Positions 21,801-30,800 of a stretch of 64,000 bases of DNA are shown in pieces (within the stretch, counting starts at the first letter, position 1; each line of letters opens with the position of its first letter). This DNA is from Rhabdophis nuchalis (taxonomy: Eukaryota > Chordata > Lepidosauria > Squamata > Natricidae). The position numbers were made by a program, and so were the translations under genes. A model generated the notes under the pieces. It was not told the DNA's origin. It saw nothing but the letters and a program-made list of their open reading frames with translations, and ran no database searches. The stretch covers positions 185,677,462-185,741,461 of the forward strand of contig CM077644.1 of NCBI GenBank assembly GCA_039707465.1. The letters are read 5' to 3'.

Positions 21801-24800
21801 GGAACGTTTTACTGCCCTCACATAAAGAGTGGCAGAAGCACATAGGTTATCAGTAGTTTTCTCTTGACACAGATGGACACATTCCAGTCAAACAAGTTTG
21901 ATACCTTAATGGCCAAGTAGTCACTATTTCCCAATTCCCTCAGGCTGACAATGACTGATAAGCATATATGTGAGGAGAGAAATGTGTGATAGTATCATAA
22001 AAGCCCTTGGTTTTTCAGGATACCATACCAGTGGTGAAATTCATTTTTTTTTACTATCAGTTCTGTGGGTGTGGCTTGGTGGGCAGGGCAAAATCCCCAT
22101 TTCTATCCCACTCCAGGGGAAGGATACTGCAAAATCCCCATTCCCACCCCACTCTGGGGCCAGCCAGAGGTGGTATTTCCTGCTTCTCTGAACTAGTCAA
22201 AATTTCCACTACCGGTTCTCCAAAACCTGTCAGAACCAGCTGGACTTCACCCCTGTACCATACCAAGCCTTAGGTCCTCCCTGCCCCTCAATTTTCACAG
22301 ACATTTAGCAATTCTAGTAAGCAATTCTGTTCTCTCAGCAAAAAGACATACAAAAAGCATTAATAGTTGAGAGTAATTTGGATTTTTCTTTTAAATGTTT
22401 CCTTCCCATGGAACACTTGTTATGGCCTTCAAGATGCTGATAAACAAAGCTTTTGAAATCCCTCACTATAGGCTATGCTGACTGGGACTGCCAGGAGTTA
22501 GCAACATTTGGCAAGCCATGGAAATTATGGCTGTCTACAAGCAGTCCAGTTTAATGTTATAGTGCTCTGTTGGAAGCACAGCAGATTTAATTTAAAGAAT
22601 GGCAAGTTTGGCTCTTAAGCAGAAAGGCCAAACAGACTAAGACTGTTGCCCTTGGGGATAGGCTACAAAGAAAAGGCATGTCTGGACTGACAAAACAAAT
22701 TCTTGTTTCAACTGGTTCCTTCCTCCATCCCAGAAAGAAATAGAAAATGTTTTCACCCACCTTACAAACTCTAGCTATCCTCGGAATCATCAGTTTGTTA
22801 AGGAATTCATATTCCACTGACACCTCAGTGAAAAAGAAGTACACTTTGTCGTCATCTTCATCAGGGCTTTCTGGGTCAGCTCTTACCACATCAGCAAAAA
22901 TAAAATTTGGTTCTATATAAAGAAAATGTAAACAACATTGACTACCATTTTAATTATTCTCCAGTAGCCCCCTTCCTTTTCTGTAATGGTTCATTGGATA
23001 CTTTTTATTATTTCCATGTTTCACAAACCGAACAGGAAAAGCTTTGAGACACCACAAACTCTTTTCATGGATTAAACTCAGAAATCAACATTTGCGTGCA
23101 CGATTGAATGAGTGATTCCAATCTGAATTCCTTGTTTCTCAAAATAAGAAGCAAATACATACATAGCTTCCAAAACATGTTTTTATAAAATAGCATTGGA
23201 TGAAATTCAAAGAAATATTCTATGGGGAAGAGCATTGCAGAAACAGTATGTAAATAACAAGTTGAGCAGGTTACTTTCCTTGCTGTTTGCTGGCTGAAAA
23301 GTCTCCAGGTCATTCATAATCAAAACCAAATTGGCTAAATCAAAACCAGCATTTAAATACTGAAATCAGAATTTGAAATTTTGACATCTCTTTTAAACAA
23401 GGAAATTTCAGGGGGGGAAAGGTTATTTTCTGCAACTGTGGGTTTTAAAGAAACATTGGTGGTTGTTGTTTTTAGAAAAAATAGGACAAAAATCTATATC
23501 AGATAAAACCTGACATTTTTGTTGGAAAACATTTTAGCGTAGTTTTTTTTAAAATTCAGGGTCATTTTTAAAATTTATCTAAGATCAAACTCCCTCTAAA
23601 TTTCCTCACCATTTAGCCAAGGAATTGCATATTCTGTCCTTAGTGGATTTTGCAGCGAGTTCCTAGAAATAATAGGTTCACTTCCTAAGAAATTGTAAGA
23701 TGTTGCAGAATAAAGATCCCCATCTGTAGAACAATAACAAAACAGAATAAAACTAGCCTTGAAACATTATATGACATGCTATTTTGCTTTCCCATCCTGA
23801 CTAAAATTGTACAAAGCTTAAACTGCTTTCTTCCTACCTGTCAAATCTCTTTATACCATTTCTCTATTTTTTTTAAATTACTCTGTATTGCTTTTAAAAT
23901 AATGACAGAGAAATGTTGCTTTTAAAATAATGGCAGAGAAATGGGAGAAACCCACAAATGATAAAAATACATGCATTGTCAAAGAAAAAGAAAAAAATGT
24001 TTTTTTAAAATGTGGGGAAAAATTAACAAAAGAAAAATAAAATGGTGCAATACAATTCTGTATAGTTATTTAATGCAATTATTATTCGATTACATATTTA
24101 TTCCTAATGTACCTCTTTTCTATTGCCATATAAACTTTGCATCCGTTGGTTGAATTTTATGGTGAACAAGTAAAAGAGAGAGATTTTAAAAAATTATGGG
24201 GAAAGCAAAATTTAATAGGAACTGCTTGTGCCAAATTAATTTTTTAAATCAGAAAAATTATATTCTAAAAAAATAGCTTGAAAGAAACTTTACTACTGCT
24301 AAACAAACATGTATATCTTCTTGATTTTGTTTAAAGAATAACGTTGTTGAAATTATATACTTACCAACCATGACTGATGTATAACTTTGTGCAGGATCAA
24401 ATGGGCATCTTCCTTTACCATCTTCATTTCTCCCCATAAGCTTAAATGTTGCCAGATTCTACAAAACAGTTTAACTTTTTTATTTTCTATTTGAAATATG
24501 TAGCTACATTCCACCTTACAGTTGTGAACACATGGAATATTTCTCAGTTCTACCAATTAAAAGAGCATTCTTTTTATTTAATTGTTATATTTCTTTTGAA
24601 GTAGTATACACAGTCCTTCCTCCCCCCACTTTTCTCTCCAACAATCTTGCGAGAGAGGATTTGGTTGAATTACCAATGAGTTTCTATGCTAAAGAGTATG
24701 ATCCTAGTGCAATACCTGAGTTGCTATACCACACTGGACCATATTTCTATTCCATTTCCATGATAAGGGGGAAAAAAAGATATAATGGGCGAGGGGGGTG

Positions 24801-27800
24801 GAATTTACAAATGGAAGACATAATTTGGAATCCACATAGACACATACAGAGCTGTAACATTTCATTTTTGGATCAGACACTGACAAAAGGATGCTGTCAT
24901 GATTATTCAATATTCAAATATTTTTATTACTGCTAAAGGCAATTCAAATTGGCAAACAACAAAAACAAAATAAATAAAATGTCAATGGAATTGGAATATG
25001 CAAAGACCAAACTCATGCAATCATTTTTGAAAGCATCTGTTGAAATATTCATAACGGTTTCAACTTATTCCAGACTTCAGTCCATTATCTCCTGGTAACT
25101 ATCCCAAGACCTAATTTAAATGACAAATGAGATACTACCTTAGATGCTAAAATAATATGGGTCTTTCCCCATGCCATCATCTCAACATAAAAGAAAGGAA
25201 TTTAAATGCATTAAGAAAATCAGCTTTTGATATCTTAAATATGCCATTTTAAAGATTTCAGAATAGCTATAATTATTTGAATGAAACTAAAAACCTTGTA
25301 CTTTTGGTCGCCATGATGTAGCAAAAATGTGGAGACTCTAGAAAGAGTGCAGAGAAGAGCAACAAAGATGATTAGGGACTGGAGACTAAAACATATGAGG
25401 AACGGTTGCAGGAACTGGGCATGTCTAGTTTAATGAAAAGAAGGACTAGGGGAGACATGATAGCAGTGTTCCGATATCTCAGAGGCTGCCACAAAGAAGA
25501 GTGAGTCAAACTATTCTCCAAAGCACCTGAGGGTAGAACAAGAAGCAATGGTTGTAGACTATCAAGGAGAGAAGCAACTTAGAACTGAGGAGAAATTTCC
25601 TGACAGTTAGAACAATTAATCAGTGGAACAACTGGCCTCCAGAAGTTGTGAACACTCCCAACACTGGAGATGTTGGATAGCCATTTGTCTGAAGTGGTGT
25701 AGGGTTTCCTGCCTAGGCAGGGGGTTGGACTAGAAGACCTCCCTTCCAACTCTGCTATTGCATTGCATTGTACTTAAAAATGAACAAAATCCAGAACTGT
25801 TTAATTTTAGCAGGATCACATATTTGTACTGTATGAAATCATTGAATCTTATCAACCCTGTAACACTGCTACATTAATTAACAAATGAACCAAAATCAAA
25901 GTTATGAGTGTGCTCTGACTTGTAAAGTATTTGCTTTTGTAATAAATTACCACTGTTACTTCCCACTCCATATACAGGAACATGTGTAAGGAGACAGTTT
26001 CAAACAAACCTCAGTTCCGTCTACTGGCAAAGACCTGGAACTGAATGACATCTCTGCCCTTCTTCATTCACATTCTACCTTTTCTCTATATAGAAAGGGT
26101 GGAATGGGACAACTCACCACAGCTAGCTTGCCACAGATAACTCGCCACAGCCAATTTGCCACAACCAACTTGCCGTGGCTAAACTCGCCATGGGACAATT
26201 CAACAATTCAATTTAATTATTTAAAATAATTAAAAATTACTTTAATTTCTGTCATTCACATTTCATTTGTCCCTCCTTTGGCATCCTTTCTTTAATGATT
26301 CTATTCCACTATTTCTTTGATATTAGTGCAATTCTTATAATGTTGTTCCGCAGCAAGTTGGCTATGGCAAGTTGTCCTGAAGCAAGTTGTCTGCAGCAAG
26401 TTGTCGTAGAGAAGGAATGCTGCTCCAAACCGCTTATTCTGTTAATGTTTTTCTGAATTGTGTGGAATTCTGGGCCCATAGGACTATAGAGAAATTCCAC
26501 TGGTTCTGAACAGTATTTGCTGTAAATAATTGCCCTCTATTTGTGGATGGTGATCAAACAGAGAATCACCTCTGTTTGAGAATGCTTATGTCTTCCCTGT
26601 TTTCATAATGTGTTAGAATCTATAATTGTCTGCAATAAACATTGAAGGGTTGAGTCCTCATTTAGAAGCCAAACGCAGGAAAGAGAAAGAGTACAGTTAG
26701 AGCAAAACTAAGAGTGACAAGAGAGGATGTGAGCAAAGATTAAGGAAAGAGTAGTATGGACAACTGGGCACGCAACAGAAATAAAGTTGACATGCTATGG
26801 AGATTATTAATTATATTCACTCGTGTCTCAGGTGTAAATATGCAAAAGTATTTTGCCTAAGTATGTAGGAAGCCTTTTATTGCCGTAACTTTGCTGCCAT
26901 CCAAATCAGAAAACTGATCAGCAGTTTGAAATGAATACATGTTATAACTATTTTGACATCCCAATTTGTTCTGAAGGTAAACATCATTTTCTCAATTTTG
27001 ATAAAATAAAGAAACGTTTAGATCTCTGGATTAAATTTGAAGAATACTGAATTTGACTACATGTATTTGAGTGGGGAGGAGCTATGCAAATTCAAATTTT
27101 AATATGCCAAGAAATTAATGTTCTAACTCGGTGGATAAAATTATAATAAAAATTAAGAGACAAAAGAGTGGAAGTGGAAAAAAGCCAGACTGTCAATACA
27201 TGATCCAGAATGTTAGAGAATGTTTCTAATAATAAAGAACCCCATTAAAGCAACAAAACTTCAATTTACAAATGGAAAGAACATGGCTTTCAAAAGTTGG
27301 CATTGTTTTTGAAGGGATGTTAAATAAAGTTCACAAGAAGAAAAGTTCACAAGAATTTTGTCCTTGAGAACAAAACAAGATCCAAATAAAGAAGAATGAT
27401 AATATAGAATAAGATGTATGGAAGGTATATTTTTGTTAAAAGGAAGGATGTCATCCTGAAGGATTCAGAATTAAAAAATAATGATTGAGTAAGGTGCTGA
27501 CAGGAACCAGAGAAATGGAGAGTCAAGAAATGTTTAGGTAAAGAAACAAAAGGAGTATCGGGCATGCAGGGTGTTTCCATATGGTCTACTGTAAAAACAA
27601 CATTCATAAATTAGGACAAGTCTTTATTATCATACATTTTCTAAGAAATGTTAACTGAACTCCAATCATGCAACATGAGGTTTTTGCTCTTTACACTACT
27701 GAACATAATGTTCCATTTGTCCCTAAATAAACTTTTTTCTCACACTTACCAGATGATCACAGATAGGCTGAAATGCATTTGTTCCACACACATAGAGCAA

Positions 27801-30800
27801 AGTATCATTCAAATATTGTAAGACACGAACATAGTTAAGGCACTCTGTCTGTAAAACAAAAAGAAAAAAAAATTGACAGGAGAGAAAATAAAGACAAGCA
27901 ATCAAAATCTCAATGTTTTCATAAAAACTCCAAATTGGTAACACAAATGGCTTTAACTTGTGCTCACAGGTAAATTTCATTTCAACCATCCTAAGCATCC
28001 TGTTGCTATTACAGCTGGTTACTAAAAGGATTAGTAACTCTATTGCCTCTTTCCCCACTTGCTAGTCACTTTTTCTTTTGTGCACTGACTTTTTGGACTG
28101 TAAAGTCTAAAAGAACAAATCCTTTTTTTGTATTATTCTGTGGCTCTGAGAGCTTTTCAGGATGAAAGAGAGTACAGATTATGCTACTAGGAAAAATAAA
28201 AGAGCTAAAAATACTGTATTAGTAACAAACCTGCTACAAACTACAGTTATTACGATGCTAGAAACACTGAGCCAATAACCAATTCAATAAACAATCTTGT
28301 AATAGACTATTAGGATTTCATAAAGTCAGCAAAAATACAATAAAAAAGGAAGAAAATTTGTTTCATCAATAACTGGGGCAAATAGCCAATATTAAATATA
28401 AGTTTAAAAAGGTTAACCATGGGTTAAAATAATAGCCAATCAAATAATTAAAAAGTGTTCACTATATTAGCTCATTTTTAGGCAAAAAAATTAAATAGGT
28501 CTCCCATTGAGGGCTATGAAAGGTAAGACATCACGTCTAGTCCTAAATTAGGTTCTTCATTGGCAGAAAAAAATACGTAAGTAGCATCTGGCAAATTCCC
28601 ATCTAGGGTATGCTGCATGAGCTCTAAAGTGGGATAAAATACAGCTAATCTCTGTTTGCTTTCTATAGCTAAAACCCTTTCTTTAATAATTCTCATAGCT
28701 TGAGTATATTGCATGCCTTGAATATATTGATGTGTAAGTACGCAGAACTAATTTTACCACATGTGTAAGTATTGGACAGAAACCTATTGTTTTATTAATT
28801 TAGTAGTTTCATTGTATTTTTTTTAGGGAGCTGCCAATCTAAGCATCATTTCCAACCATGGCAGAATGTTTCAAAAATTCAGAACTTTCCATCTTTAAAA
28901 ATCTTTTGAAAAATAATGAAAAATTAACAAATTAACACTGATATCCAACAACTTTTCTACAAGCGTTTGGCAAATCAGTTTCCCCCCCCCCCTGAAATCC
29001 TACATCTATATAAACGCTGCATGAGCCTACCAAAGAGATTGCAAAGAGTGAAAAATGATTATTTGATCCTCCTTTCATTTTGAGGCTATTTCCTCAGGCA
29101 TCAAAAAAGAACCACAGCCTCACAGCATGGAACTGGGAACATTTCAAGTAAAGGAAGGAAGGGGAGATGCCAAATGGATTCCACATTTGTGCTGTTAATC
29201 AAAAACTGATGTTAACAGGCAAAGGAGATAATTTTATCATCTTAGTAGAGGTGGGGGTGGAGAGGAAATTACTCCCATTTCATTTGAAAGCAGCAGTAAA
29301 GAAGATGCAAAGCAAATACCTGTGGTTCCCCCACCCCCATAGGTTACCAATCCTTCAACACTAGCGTTTCCAAAGTGTTGCAACATAAAGCCAAGCCTGT
29401 ATACATACTGGAAGGTGAAGACAACAGGAAGAAACAGTAGCTGATTCAGGGAGTGACTGTCCCAGTTGGATACTGCTTCTACCACATTTAAATAATGCAC
29501 AGGAGTATGCATTCTTAGCAGTGCTTTTTGATTTAGAAAAAAATCAACTACTGCCATACGCATATACACAAATATGGCACTTTTAGCAATATGACTTACC
29601 ATGGAAAACTCACTCTACTGCAATTTTGATTAAAAGGCCACCTAAAATAAAATGTTTTCTTCATACCAATGCTTTCTTCAAAGTCAAATGGATATGGGAC
29701 AATCAACAACATTTACTCACCTGTTTTGATTTGCCCTTTTCTGCACATTTCGTTTTCTTGTCTTCGGTTACCTTCCAAAACACCTGGAGGAAAACAGAAG
29801 AACCAATCAAATGGCTTTCCTGATGCTATCGCTCTCAGCAATTAACACTAAAGTCAGAAAATAGACAGCATTCCAAGACAAACATGAATGGAAATTCTAA
29901 CACTAACTAGGTACACTCTTGACAAAGGACTTTTTCACATATACCTGCTATTCTGGAGCTATATCGACACCAACTAAGCTTCAGCAACACCAACAAAGGA
30001 CAAAATTATTACACATTATATATTCTAATCTATACTGAATGAATTTCTGCAGTGATTCATTAAACCCTGAAACCTAAAATGTACTTCTCCATGCTTGGAG
30101 ACATTTCCTCCAGTGAATGGGCAATATAAGCAGCAGGAAAGCAATAATATAAAAGGCTACTGTGAATCAAAGACTCAGCAGCTGGAAAATAGCTGACAAG
30201 TTCCACCCAATAAAAGCATCTAGACCGAGTTTTTAAGCTTTTCATAAATCTATGCCAGAATTATTATCCTAGCAGAATTTCACCAGCAGTGTGCTTCTAC
30301 TCAGAACATCTTTATAACCACAGAAATCTTAATATAGCTCTAAAATGGTACTAGGAAGCAAATGGTACTAAATTCAGTGAGTCTTATCTCTAAGTCAGCA
30401 AACGTATGACTGAATCATTGGTCTTGGGCAGAAGAATCTGAGAACCATAAAACTGCATACCTACCTCTTCCTTTTTTTCCACAATGTTGAATGAATTTAA
30501 AGCAAATATAACTTCTCTAGCCCCCACATACAAAATATCTCTGTCTTCATCTAGTAACAAGGTTGAGTAGTTAGATATTTCTGGCTCTTGAAAATGTACC
30601 AGATGAACTTCTGTTAATAAACAATGATTTCAGAGCAAATGTTAATTCAAAATGTGGCAAACTTAAGGCAAACATTAATCAAAACAAGGATTTGTTAAGA
30701 TTCTTCATTTTCAGTCGTGCAATGTTACATTAAAACAGCACAAACTACTAACTAGGATTTAGGGAAAGCTAAGGAAAAATAACTTCGTAAAAATAAATTT

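Larger units (their letters stand above)
20624..22760 (-). other. SEMA4D: SEMA4D intron 7, remaining part
   Basis: Apart from the two MITEs listed and a G-run at 21402-21417, no further feature is supported. Confidence 0.6.

Noticed and set aside
26141..26183. CRISPR-like short repeats
   Set aside because: The units are degenerate, contiguous without spacers, and inverted at the other end of the element, so they are transposon subterminal repeats.
29237..29602. 121-codon minus-strand ORF in SEMA4D intron 3
   Set aside because: It is not joined in phase to the flanking exons, whose junctions already agree with the protein.
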